Shown one piece after another: positions 1 through 6,922 of a stretch of 7,165 bases of DNA. The translations under genes and the position numbers were made by a program. Position 1 is the stretch's first letter, and the number at the start of each line of letters is the position of its first letter. A model generated the notes under the pieces. The model had not been told where the DNA came from. It saw only the letters and a program-made list of their open reading frames with translations, and ran no database searches. The stretch comes from an uncultured Kouleothrix sp. (lineage in GTDB: Bacteria > Chloroflexota > Chloroflexia > Chloroflexales > Roseiflexaceae), in assembly GCA_937858455.1 (NCBI GenBank), contig CALLYN010000425.1:1-7165 (forward strand). The letters run 5' to 3'.

Positions 1-386
1 CTGCGCGCGTAGGCGCACACCAGCGCCAGGCCGCGCACGCGCGCCGGGTAGCGCAGGGCTAGCTGCTGGGCCACGGCGCCGCCGCTGGCGTAGCCCAGCA
101 CCAGGCACGACGGAATGTTCAGCAGATCGAGCAGATTCGCGACGTCGGCGGCCATGCGATCGATGCTGTCGGGGCCGGGCAGGCATGTGCTGTGGCCGTG
201 GCCGCGCAGATCCGGTACGATCACCTGGAAGCGGCGCGCCAGCGCCGGGATGATCGGCCGGAAGATCGCGCCGGTGGCGCCGAGGCCGTGGAGCAGCAGC
301 AGCGGCGTGCCGCTGCCGTGGAGAGTGCAGTAGAGCGCGGTGGCGCGGCGGTGGGCCGCGCGCATGCGCAGGGCGGGAGTTGCCAT
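1..386 (-). CDS. Alpha/beta-fold hydrolase, N-terminal 128 residues, nucleophile Ser replaced by Ala
   Basis: Seen: the frame opens with ATG at 386-384, behind GGAGG with a 5-nt gap, and runs off the left edge. Fold landmarks come in the usual order: the oxyanion-hole motif LLHGLG (residues 31-36), DLRGHGHS (59-66), then the nucleophile-elbow region LGYASGGAVAQQLALRYP (97-114). Family knowledge: the elbow is G-x-S-x-G followed by a helix of the type GGAVAQ. Aligned on the flanking glycines, the nucleophile position is Ala100 (codon GCC, 89-87), with Ser101 one step later. The catalytic acid and histidine would lie beyond the window. The substrate cannot be told; relatives include esterases, enol-lactonases and aminopeptidases. 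The protein is probably cytoplasmic, since no signal peptide is visible. It may be inactive, use Ser101 unusually, or carry a sequencing error. The fold assignment is firm; activity is doubtful. Confidence 0.85.
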   Translation of the reverse strand, partial: MATPALRMRAAHRRATALYCTLHGSGTPLLLLHGLGATGAIFRPIIPALARRFQVIVPDLRGHGHSTCLPGPDSIDRMAADVANLLDLLNIPSCLVLGYASGGAVAQQLALRYPARVRGLALVCAYAR

Positions 387-388
387 AA

Positions 389-466
389 TGTCCTCCAAAT
401 GTTCTGGTGGCGGCGTGGCCACCGGGATAGGCGGCGCGGGTGGCGGCGCCAGTGATATGGAGGACA
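389..466 (-). promoter_or_regulatory. Ribosome-binding site with a perfectly complementary upstream segment
   Basis: On the minus strand the hydrolase ribosome site lies in TGGAGGACA (397-389). The exact complement TGTCCTCCA occurs upstream in the same leader (466-458). Pairing gives nine consecutive base pairs, six of them G-C, around a loop of about 60 nt that would bury the whole Shine-Dalgarno. The match is directly visible; its use as a translational switch is inference. No known riboswitch aptamer was recognised. Confidence 0.45.
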
Positions 467-502
467 AAAGCAGCGCCCCCACACCTCGCGGTGTGAGGGC
501 GC
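460..502 (-). terminator. Long GC-rich hairpin with GCGA loop and short U-rich tail in the hydrolase leader
   Basis: Arms at 490-502 and 473-485 pair over 13 positions with one C/A mismatch, closing a four-base loop that reads GCGA (GNRA type) on the minus strand. The downstream tail TGCTTTTG is only moderately U-rich, so it could act as a weak intrinsic terminator or attenuator, or simply as a stable leader stem. It sits just before the anti-Shine-Dalgarno segment (458-466), about 85 nt before the hydrolase start. Confidence 0.45.
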
Positions 503-639
503 ATGCGGCGGCGCGGCGCGATCAGCTCATTCGAGCGCGCCAGGCCACGGCAGGTGCACAGTCACAACGCGAGTTCACCAGCGCACGGCGCCACTCAGCG
601 CGCCGCGAGCAAGAATGACTGACGTCCATACAACCCCAT

Positions 640-670
640 AAAAAGCCCCCTCGGGCAAGCCCAAGGAGGC
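640..670 (-). terminator. Strong Rho-independent terminator ending the candidate RNA
   Basis: On the minus strand, arms 670-659 and 656-645 can pair over 12 positions with two G-U pairs. The two-base gap between them means the innermost pair probably opens to a four-base loop. Five U residues follow directly (644-640). The orientation is unambiguous, because on the plus strand the run is A and lies on the wrong side. It lies about 258 nt downstream of the likely transcription start. Confidence 0.85.
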
Positions 671-897
671 CAAAAGCACTGAGCGAACGTTTATACAAAC
701 GCCCTCGGCTTCTCCCCAACTTGAGCTTTGGCACTGCACAGCGTAGCCTTCGCAGTCGTGTTAGAGCGAGCCTTAGCTCGGACCGCCCTGGTATACCCCT
801 GAGCGTCTTTCGACGGGCCGGGGCAACGACTTGTGTCTGTGCAGACGCCGCACCTAACGAGAGAGCGCGTACGCCTTGCCGGAATTCGTGTTCCGTC
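640..897 (-). ncRNA. Candidate structured non-coding RNA or long regulatory leader, family unknown
   Basis: The segment is bounded by a sigma70-like promoter (904-933) and an intrinsic terminator (640-670), and no convincing protein is encoded between them. Short hairpins seen on the minus strand are 880-895 (5 bp), 835-846 (4 bp), 804-815 (CGTC-GAAA-GACG, a GNRA loop), 767-780 (5 bp, TAAG loop) and 688-701 (5 bp, GTAT loop). A further helix GCCAAAGC with GCTTTTGGC would enclose the last of these, with one bulge, and slightly overlaps the terminator arm. I looked for signatures of tmRNA (T-arm, tag), RNase P, SRP RNA, T-box and common riboswitches and found none. A divergent 6S RNA cannot be excluded. 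Existence of a transcript is likely; identity is unknown. Confidence 0.55.
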
Positions 898-903
898 GGG
901 GCC

Positions 904-933
904 AGTATACACCGATTGCAGAGGCAGTGTCAA
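904..933 (-). promoter_or_regulatory. Strong sigma70-type promoter for the candidate RNA
   Basis: On the minus strand there is a perfect -35 TTGACA (933-928), an 18-nt spacer and -10 TATACT (909-904, five of six consensus bases). The sequence just upstream (about 934-965) is AT-rich, resembling an UP element, in an otherwise GC-rich region. Initiation is expected near 896-898. It is the best promoter match I found in the window. Confidence 0.75.
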
Positions 934-1115
934 TATCTTGTGAAATCTATGACAAAGAATTTATACCAGGCGCGCTTGTTTGAGCCGACTGCGTGCGGGT
1001 TTCGGAGTGGCGCGGAAAAACCGCCTACAAAAGGAAATCGGAGACTATGCTGCCGCAGGCTGCACGCTCGCCGCGTCGAAATGCACAGCAACGCAGCTGC
1101 GTGGCTTCGAGCAAC
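934..1115. other. Gene-free spacer between amt terminator and RNA promoter
   Basis: The part next to the promoter (934-965) is AT-rich and may help polymerase binding. The remainder shows no reading frame with a plausible ribosome site or recognisable product, no RNA gene and no clear repeat. Confidence 0.4.
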
Positions 1116-1154
1116 AAAAAAGGGGTTCGGCGCGGTTTTGCCGCGCCGAACCCC
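1116..1154 (-). terminator. Near-perfect intrinsic terminator of amt
   Basis: Read on the minus strand, arms 1154-1141 and 1135-1122 form a perfect 14-bp stem around a five-base loop, followed by six U residues (1121-1116). It begins 16 nt after the amt stop codon, so it ends the amt transcript and isolates amt from the RNA promoter downstream. Confidence 0.93.
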
Positions 1155-1170
1155 CTCCTGCGGGAATGTT

Positions 1171-2703
1171 TTAGCTGGCCGGAGCCGTAACGCCCGACAC
1201 GCCAGCCGGCTCAGTGACCTGGCCGCCGGGCACTGCCACGCCGTCGGTGACGTAGCCAAGCTCGCCCATCTCGGGGATATCCAGGCCGTTGATCTCATCT
1301 TCGGCGCGGCTGCGCAGCCAGCCGGCGCGCTTGAGCGCCGCGAAGAACACGTACGACAGGCCAAACGCCCAGGTGGCGATCGCCACCACCTCGAGCACCT
1401 GCGGCAGGATCTGGCCGAAGCTGCCGCCGACAATGCCGGTGACCGGGGCGGTGACGCCGTTCCAGGCGCCGGTGTCGGGGTTGCCGACGGCGAAGATGCC
1501 GACGGCCAGCACGCCCCACATGCCGTTCACGAAGTGCACCGGCACGGCGCCGACCGGGTCGTCGATCTTGGCCTTCTCGAGCCAGCCCGAGGCCAGCACC
1601 ACCAGCACGCCGGCCACCAGGCCGATGATCACCGCGCCCCACGGATCCACAAACGCGCACGGTGCGGTGATCGCCACCAGGCCGGCCAGGATGCCGTTCA
1701 CCGACATCGACGGCGAGGGCTTTTTGGCCGGGGTGAAGAACCAGGTATAGAACATCGTGCTGCAGCCGCCGGCCGCGCCGGCCAGCAGCGTGTTGATCGC
1801 GGCTACCACCGTCAGGTTGATCGGCCAGAGCGAAGCTGCGGTGGTGACATTGCCGCTGGCGTCGGCCACCGCCGGGGTGATCAGGCCAAGCGACGAGCCG
1901 GGGTTGAAGCCGAACCAGCCGAAGAACAGGATGATCGTGCCGAGCACGCCCATTGGGATGTTGTGGCCGGGGATGGTGTTGGCGCTGCCGTCCTTATTGA
2001 ACTTGCCAATGCGCGGCCCGAGCACCATGGCGATCGCCAGCCCAACCGCGCCGCCGGTCATGTGCACCACGCCCGAGCCGGCGAAGTCGACCGCGCCATT
2101 GCCGAGGCCGAGCGAGCGGCCGAGGTTGGCCAGCCAGCCGCCGCCCCAGACCCAGTTGCCGGCGATTGGGTAGATGAGCATGCTGACCCAGAAGCTCATG
2201 ATCACGAAGCCCGAGAATTTAACGCGCTCGGCGCCCGAGCCAGTCGGGATCGTCGCAGCGGTGTCCATGAAGACCATCTGGAACAGGAAAAACGCGAAGA
2301 TACCGGCGGCGCTGAGGCCGATGCCCTGCAGGAAGAAGCCGGTGGTGCCAAGCACGCCGAACTGCTCGCCCAGGCGAATACCGCTGGCCAGGTTATCGCC
2401 CCAGGCGCCCAGCGTCAGCGGCGAGAAGGCCCATGGGCCGGCGATCGCGCCGGGAGTGCTTACCTCGGGGTAGGCCAGGTTGAGCGCGCCGAACTGAAAT
2501 GCGAAGCCACAGATCCAATAGCCGATCGCGCCGATGCAGAACACCATCATGTTCATCAGCATGGTGTGCGCGACGTTCTTCGCGCGGGTGAAGCCGGTTT
2601 CGACCAGGGCGAAGCCGGCCTGCATGAAGAAGACCAGAAAGCCCGCGAGAATCAGCCAGAGGATGTTTGCTGCGGTGGTGAGAAGCTGTAGCTGATCGTT
2701 CAT
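1171..2703 (-). CDS. amt: Ammonium transporter, Amt/MEP/Rh family
   Basis: This is a 510-residue polytopic membrane protein that imports ammonium. Family hallmarks are visible: FQMVF (141-145) and GWFGFN (262-267), which carry the likely twin phenylalanine gate (Phe145, Phe266); DFAGSGVVH with Asp206 and pore His214; and VHFVNGMWG with the second pore His390. The cytoplasmic tail has GLDIPEMGE (473-481), the conserved region that binds or signals to PII (GlnK-type) proteins. A low-complexity tail of about 26 residues follows, so the protein is somewhat longer than usual. The start is ATG at 2703, with AAGGA seven bases upstream, and the gene ends TAA. It lies 261 nt downstream of the antiporter gene on the same strand and has its own strong terminator. 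No glnK or glnB lies next to it. No nitrogen-control site was recognised. Confidence 0.97.
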   Translation of the reverse strand: MNDQLQLLTTAANILWLILAGFLVFFMQAGFALVETGFTRAKNVAHTMLMNMMVFCIGAIGYWICGFAFQFGALNLAYPEVSTPGAIAGPWAFSPLTLGAWGDNLASGIRLGEQFGVLGTTGFFLQGIGLSAAGIFAFFLFQMVFMDTAATIPTGSGAERVKFSGFVIMSFWVSMLIYPIAGNWVWGGGWLANLGRSLGLGNGAVDFAGSGVVHMTGGAVGLAIAMVLGPRIGKFNKDGSANTIPGHNIPMGVLGTIILFFGWFGFNPGSSLGLITPAVADASGNVTTAASLWPINLTVVAAINTLLAGAAGGCSTMFYTWFFTPAKKPSPSMSVNGILAGLVAITAPCAFVDPWGAVIIGLVAGVLVVLASGWLEKAKIDDPVGAVPVHFVNGMWGVLAVGIFAVGNPDTGAWNGVTAPVTGIVGGSFGQILPQVLEVVAIATWAFGLSYVFFAALKRAGWLRSRAEDEINGLDIPEMGELGYVTDGVAVPGGQVTEPAGVSGVTAPAS

Positions 2704-2964
2704 GGAGAGATCCTTCCTTTCGTTTCTTTAACCTCGTCGTAGTTTTGGTGCGGCGTCCGGCTCAACAGATCGCATCTGCACGCGGCGGATAGCGATCGTG
2801 TCGAACGGCGCGCCTCTGTACGGCGACCCTTTGGCAGCGTGGCCGGCCCATCAGTCGGGGATGGGTGCAGCGGCGGCCCGGCCGCTGCAAACTGTGTGGG
2901 TAGGGGCAACCTCCTTCCAATCTCCTCAGCTCTCGCCGCCGATCCGATACAGCGGCCTGCGTGC
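2704..2964 (-). other. Antiporter-amt intergenic region with an 8-bp palindromic stem
   Basis: The 261-nt gap presumably carries the amt promoter and leader. A perfect inverted repeat lies at 2867-2874 and 2881-2888 with a six-base loop. Neither strand has a T-run after it, so it is not a typical terminator; it may be an operator or a leader stem. No good -35/-10 pair and no sigma54 site were found. No plausible small gene was seen. Confidence 0.35.
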
Positions 2965-4170
2965 TTAATCGGCCGCGCCGTCGGCCACCAGCGGTGGCGC
3001 TGGCTCGGCCGCGGCGTGCGGGTCCTGGCGGGCCTGAAAGGCCATCCGTAGCAGCGGCGGCGTGACCAGCGTGGTGGCGAGCGTGACGACCACCAGCACC
3101 GAGAACAGGCTGGCGCTGAGCAGGCCATTGGCCAGGCCCGCGCCGGCAATCACCAGCGCCACTTCGCCGCGCGACACCATGCCAATGCCGATCTGCAGCG
3201 ACGAGCGGTTGTTGAAACCGCCCAATCGCGCGCCCAGGCCGCCGCCGACGATCTTGGTGATGATCGCCAGGACGATCAGCACCGCGGTGAGCAGCGGCGC
3301 GGCCATCAGCCCGCCGGCCTGGGCCTGCAGGCCGATGTTGATGAAAAACACCGGGATGAAGAAGCCATAGCCTAGCGACGCGGTGCCCTCGTGCACGATA
3401 TGGCCTTCGTTGGCGTGCCGCGCCACCACCACGCCCAGCAGGTAGGCGCCAGTGATCGTAGCGACGCTGCCGAGCGCCTCGGCGGCCCAGGCGTACACCA
3501 GCACCATGCCCAGCAGTAGGGCCAGGCTGGCCTCGCGGTGGTGCAGGTGGCGCTCCCAGCGCACAACCATTGGCACGATCTTGTCGCCGACGAACCAGGC
3601 GATCGGGAAGAACAAGAACATCTTGCCGAGCGTGAACAGCATGTTGCCCTCGCCCGACAGGCTCATCACCAGCGCGAACACCAGCACGCCCAGCACATCG
3701 TCGATGATCGCCGCGCCGAGGATCGTCGAGCCCTCGCGCGAGCGCAGCCGCCCAAGCTCGCGCAGCGTCTGGGCCGAGATGCTGACGCTGGTGGCGGTGA
3801 GCACCGCGCCAAGGAACAGCGCGTGGTGCCATTCGAGGCCAAACATCTCGCCGATCAGCAGGCCGGCGAACAGCGGCAGCACCACGCCGCCGATTGCTGT
3901 GAGCATCGACGCGCGGCCGGCTTGCTTCAGCGCCATGGTATCGGTTTCGAGGCCTGCCATAAACATCAGCAGGATGACGCCAATGTCGGCCAGCAGCTGG
4001 ATGGTGCCGTTTGGCGCGAGCAGGCCAAGCAGCGATGGCCCAAGCAGCAGGCCTAGCAATAGCTCGCCGAACACCGCCGGCATGCCGATTTTGTGGCTGA
4101 TCTGCGCGGCAATCTTCGCACCAACCAGGATACCAGCCAGCGGCAGAAGCATATTGAGTGTCTCGTGCAT
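2965..4170 (-). CDS. Monovalent cation:proton antiporter, CPA2 family (NapA-like)
   Basis: This is a 401-residue, almost entirely hydrophobic membrane protein of about a dozen helices that exchanges Na+ or K+ for H+. Key family features are visible: the ion-binding Asp-Asp pair in AAIIDDVLG (Asp157-Asp158), the preceding TATSVSISAQTL segment of the discontinuous helix, and a lysine in ITKIVGGGLGARLGG (Lys306) where NapA has its functional lysine. The DD motif and this lysine are typical of electrogenic exchangers. The start is ATG at 4170, with GAGG five bases upstream; an in-frame TTG 18 bases earlier lacks a comparable ribosome site. The short Ala/Pro-rich tail has no TrkA-N or USP domain, unlike KefB/KefC. 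It lies upstream of amt on the same strand. Cation selectivity cannot be read from the sequence. Confidence 0.93.
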   Translation of the reverse strand: MHETLNMLLPLAGILVGAKIAAQISHKIGMPAVFGELLLGLLLGPSLLGLLAPNGTIQLLADIGVILLMFMAGLETDTMALKQAGRASMLTAIGGVVLPLFAGLLIGEMFGLEWHHALFLGAVLTATSVSISAQTLRELGRLRSREGSTILGAAIIDDVLGVLVFALVMSLSGEGNMLFTLGKMFLFFPIAWFVGDKIVPMVVRWERHLHHREASLALLLGMVLVYAWAAEALGSVATITGAYLLGVVVARHANEGHIVHEGTASLGYGFFIPVFFINIGLQAQAGGLMAAPLLTAVLIVLAIITKIVGGGLGARLGGFNNRSSLQIGIGMVSRGEVALVIAGAGLANGLLSASLFSVLVVVTLATTLVTPPLLRMAFQARQDPHAAAEPAPPLVADGAAD

Positions 4171-4562
4171 GGCGTCCTCAGCTCTCAAACACAGCGACGC
4201 CGGCTAGATCGACCGTGATCTCTCCGGCGCCGCGTCATTGCACAGTGGTTTAATAAAAACTATACCTTGGTAGCTGGAGTATACGGGCTTACGCGCCGCA
4301 GCACTACAGCTACAACGTATAAATCTCCGTTTCGGCGTTTTGTATATATTGCATAAACCGTAGATCCTAAAATGAGCTAAAGCAGGCCAATTGTGCCGAA
4401 ACGAAGGCCGGCTCTAGCGGGCCTACAATGGCAGCTACTTATCTGGCTTTCTGCCAGCCTCGATATTACGCTTCTACCATGTGCGGGTTTTAGGCAAACT
4501 ATCTATAAAGCGGGGTGTAGCGCTGGTATGCTGGAATATGTGCCATGGCCCCGGCTTTTTGA
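4171..4562. other. AT-richer intergenic region upstream of the antiporter
   Basis: This stretch is visibly richer in A and T than its neighbours and should contain the antiporter promoter on the minus strand. TATACT- and TATAGT-like hexamers occur around 4260-4285 but lack a good -35. A 9-bp inverted repeat (4328-4336 with 4395-4403) encloses about 58 bases, and a 5-bp hairpin lies at 4443-4457. I found no gene with a ribosome site and no RNA gene. Confidence 0.4.
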
Positions 4563-5238
<676 letters not shown>

Positions 5239-5400
5239 GGAAATCAGTTGCTGCGACCCTTCCTGCACCTGCTTGGCCATCGCGGCACGGTCGGCAAACT
5301 CATCTATGAGGATTCGCTCTACACCAGCGCTCTCACCACGATCTCCAACCTGCAAACCACCGGTGACGAGATCAAGGTCACCATCGCCACACTCGCCTGC
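5239..5400 (+). pseudogene. Possible MCE/MlaD-domain protein fragment
   Basis: The plus frame contains RGTVGKLIYEDSLY followed by TTISNLQTTGDEIK. This matches the pattern G-T-(V/L/I)-G-K-L-x-x-D-x-x-L-Y plus a helical NL-rich stretch, as I know it after the MCE domain in substrate-binding subunits of Mla/Mce lipid transporters. Only about 50 codons fit. The frame is open on both sides (stop at 5476-5478), but residues before about 5239 and after about 5400 look unrelated. There is no start, signal peptide or MCE beta-barrel. The assignment is tentative and rests on one motif. Confidence 0.35.
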
Positions 5401-5503
5401 TTGCTATTACTCGGTATCGAACACGATTACTTCAGCAGTTTCGGACGCAGAATTGTCGAACGAATACACACAACCTGAATTGTCTGGAGGGCTGCGGGGA
5501 GAG

Positions 5504-5710
5504 GCTGCTCCGGAAGTTCGTTTGTGGGGCGAGATGGCGGCGTTATTTCCGGTGCGGGGGGATCTGGGCCTGTTGGCGGGCGCCTATTTTTTCGGCTTCG
5601 CGACGACTCAACTTCCCCTGGGGACCTGGCTGGACAAATTTGGCCCCAAGCGCGTGATCCTGAGTTTCCTGGTGGTGGCGGTGTTTGGCTGCGTCGCCTT
5701 TTCCGCCGCA
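5504..5710 (+). pseudogene. MFS transporter fragment (about TM1 end to TM3, motif A)
   Basis: A 69-codon slice of a major facilitator superfamily permease. It reads APEV...GEMAALF, then [20 protein letters not shown] (a transmembrane helix), [11 protein letters not shown] (the conserved motif A loop, Gly-x3-Asp-Lys-x-Gly-Pro-Lys-Arg), and [19 protein letters not shown] (the next helix). Motif A normally lies between helices 2 and 3, so the start and roughly 330 residues after this point are absent. Upstream the frame is open but unlike MFS; downstream a TAG (5711-5713) lies where the sequence switches to the antisense of the dehydrogenase. The substrate is unknown. The slice is well conserved with no internal frameshift, which favours a cut-and-joined piece over an old decaying pseudogene. 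Confidence 0.8.
5689..5710. other. Joint between MFS and dehydrogenase fragments
   Basis: These 22 bases read GCVAFSAA as part of the MFS helix on the plus strand and, on the minus strand, YAAEKATQ as part of the dehydrogenase. Both readings fit their families up to the edge and neither continues beyond it. The overlap behaves as a short shared homology at a breakpoint. Confidence 0.6.
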
Positions 5711-6699
5711 TAGAGAATGGCGCCGGCGGCATCCTCGCGCGTGGTCTCGCCGCGGTCGCAGGCTTTCGCCACTGCGTAGACGTAGGCGCGCGAGGCGTTC
5801 ATCGTGGTGTACATGTCGGCGACCTTGCCCTGCACGAGCTGGAAGGTGCCGATCGGCTGGCCGAACTGCTTGCGCTCGTGGATATAGGGCAGCACCACGT
5901 CCATGCAGGCCTGCATGATGCCGATCGGACCGGCCGCCAGCACCGCACGTTCATAGTCGAGCCCGCTCATCAGCACGTTGACGCCGCGGCCGACCTCGCC
6001 GAGCACGTTCTCGGCCGGTACCTCGCAATCCTCGAATACCAGTTCGCAGGTATCGGAGCCGCGCATGCCGAGCTTGTCGAGCTTCTGGGCGGTGGAAAAT
6101 CCCTTCATGCCGCGCTCGATGAGGAAGGCGGTGATACCGCGCGGGCCTCCGCTGGGATCGGTCTTGGCGTAGACCACGAGCGTATCGGCGACCGGGCCGT
6201 TGGTGATCCACATCTTGTTGCCGTTGAGGACGAAGCGGTCGCCTTTCCGGTCCGCGCGGGTCTTCATCGAGACCACGTCGCTTCCGGCGCCGGGCTCGGA
6301 CATCGCCAACGACCCGACATGCTCGCCGGAGATCAGCTTGGGCAGGTATTTGCGCTTCTGGGCCTCGTTGCCGTTGCGGCGGATCTGGTTGACGCAGAGG
6401 TTGGAATGGGCGCCGTAGGACAGCCCGACGGCAGCGGACGCGCGCGACATCTCTTCCACGGCCAGGCAATGCTCAAGATAGCCGAGGCCCGCCCCGCCGT
6501 ATTCCTCCTCCACCGTGATGCCGTGCAGGCCGAGCGCTCCGATCTTGGGCCAGAGGTCGCGGGGAAACTCGTTGGTGCGGTCGATCTCGGCGGCGCGCGG
6601 GGCGATCTCGTTGGAGGAGAACTGGTACACGGTCTCGCGGATCGCATCCGCGGTCTCGCCGAGGTCGAAATTGAACATCTTGTGCGCGTTGGCGATCAT
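5689..6699 (-). pseudogene. ivd: Isovaleryl-CoA dehydrogenase, lacking about 53 C-terminal residues
   Basis: This FAD-dependent acyl-CoA dehydrogenase oxidises isovaleryl-CoA in leucine breakdown. The start is ATG at 6699, with GGAGG eight bases upstream, and 337 family-like residues follow. Visible are [13 protein letters not shown] (9-21), the FAD-contacting [11 protein letters not shown] (131-141) and MWITNG (163-168), and [15 protein letters not shown] (246-260). Glu250 in that segment is at the position of the catalytic base specific to isovaleryl-CoA dehydrogenases; most other family members use a late C-terminal Glu. [17 protein letters not shown] (276-292) is the usual ERxxFGxxI region. 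Resemblance ends at AAEKATQ. The open frame continues to 5608 through antisense MFS sequence, so an automatic call would give a false C-terminus. The missing part normally contains the GGNGY and YEIGAGTSE motifs. A full-length copy probably exists in the source genome. Confidence 0.9.
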
Positions 6700-6922
6700 C
6701 TGGCGTCCCTCCGGCGAACTGGCGTTGTTGCCCAAGCGTTTAGCCCGCGGCCACGCCGTTGTCACGGGGGAATGATACGGCAGCGTATCGGGCGTGCCTG
6801 ACGGCCGCCCCAACCCCACCCTCAACTCCGCCCTTGCGGCTGGCCGACGCACGGGGTGTAATAGGTTAAAACATTGCTTCGCCGGCCATGGACCGCCGAA
6901 GGTTACTCTCGGGAGGAGCCGC
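6700..6922. other. Divergent promoter region between dehydrogenase and P450, with a short palindrome
   Basis: The 223-nt region must drive both divergent genes. GATACG-gcag-CGTATC at 6774-6789 is a perfect 6-bp inverted repeat with a four-base spacer, the size of a small dimeric repressor site. A weaker CCGT-tgtc-ACGG element lies next to it near 6757-6768. No clear minus-strand promoter was recognised. Confidence 0.35.
6834..6862 (+). promoter_or_regulatory. Candidate sigma70 promoter for the P450 gene
   Basis: TTGCGG (6834-6839), a 17-nt spacer and TGTAAT (6857-6862, five of six consensus bases) lie about 60 nt before the P450 start and point toward it. The -35 is only a partial match, so this is a candidate. 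Confidence 0.4.

Noticed and set aside
850..876. Short KAYALSR-stop reading that recalls a tmRNA tag
   Set aside because: The terminal residues are not the usual LAA type and no tRNA-like domain exists at either end.
640..897. tmRNA, SRP RNA, RNase P RNA or T-box leader
   Set aside because: No TTCGA-type T-arm, no CCA end, no SRP GGAAG domain and no RNase P P4 signature. The AGGGCGGTCC string resembles part of a T-box motif but lacks the rest and sits about 120 nt before the terminator.
691..933. 80-codon minus frame inside the RNA unit
   Set aside because: Its TTG start is the promoter -35 itself, it has no ribosome site, and the region is better explained as structured RNA.
721..2691. 656-codon open frame on the plus strand
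   Set aside because: It is antisense to amt and the RNA region, with composition typical of a GC-rich shadow frame (Ala, Arg, Glu, His, no motifs). amt has a full set of family motifs, a ribosome site and a terminator.
4186..4188. TTG as antiporter start
   Set aside because: ATG at 4170 has GAGG at proper spacing and matches the short N-termini of CPA2 proteins.
5608..5688. C-terminal continuation of the dehydrogenase frame
   Set aside because: The residues are the antisense of MFS codons and do not match the expected dehydrogenase tail.
5524..6801. 425-codon open frame on the plus strand
   Set aside because: It is antisense to the dehydrogenase and crosses the breakpoint; no family features and no ribosome site.
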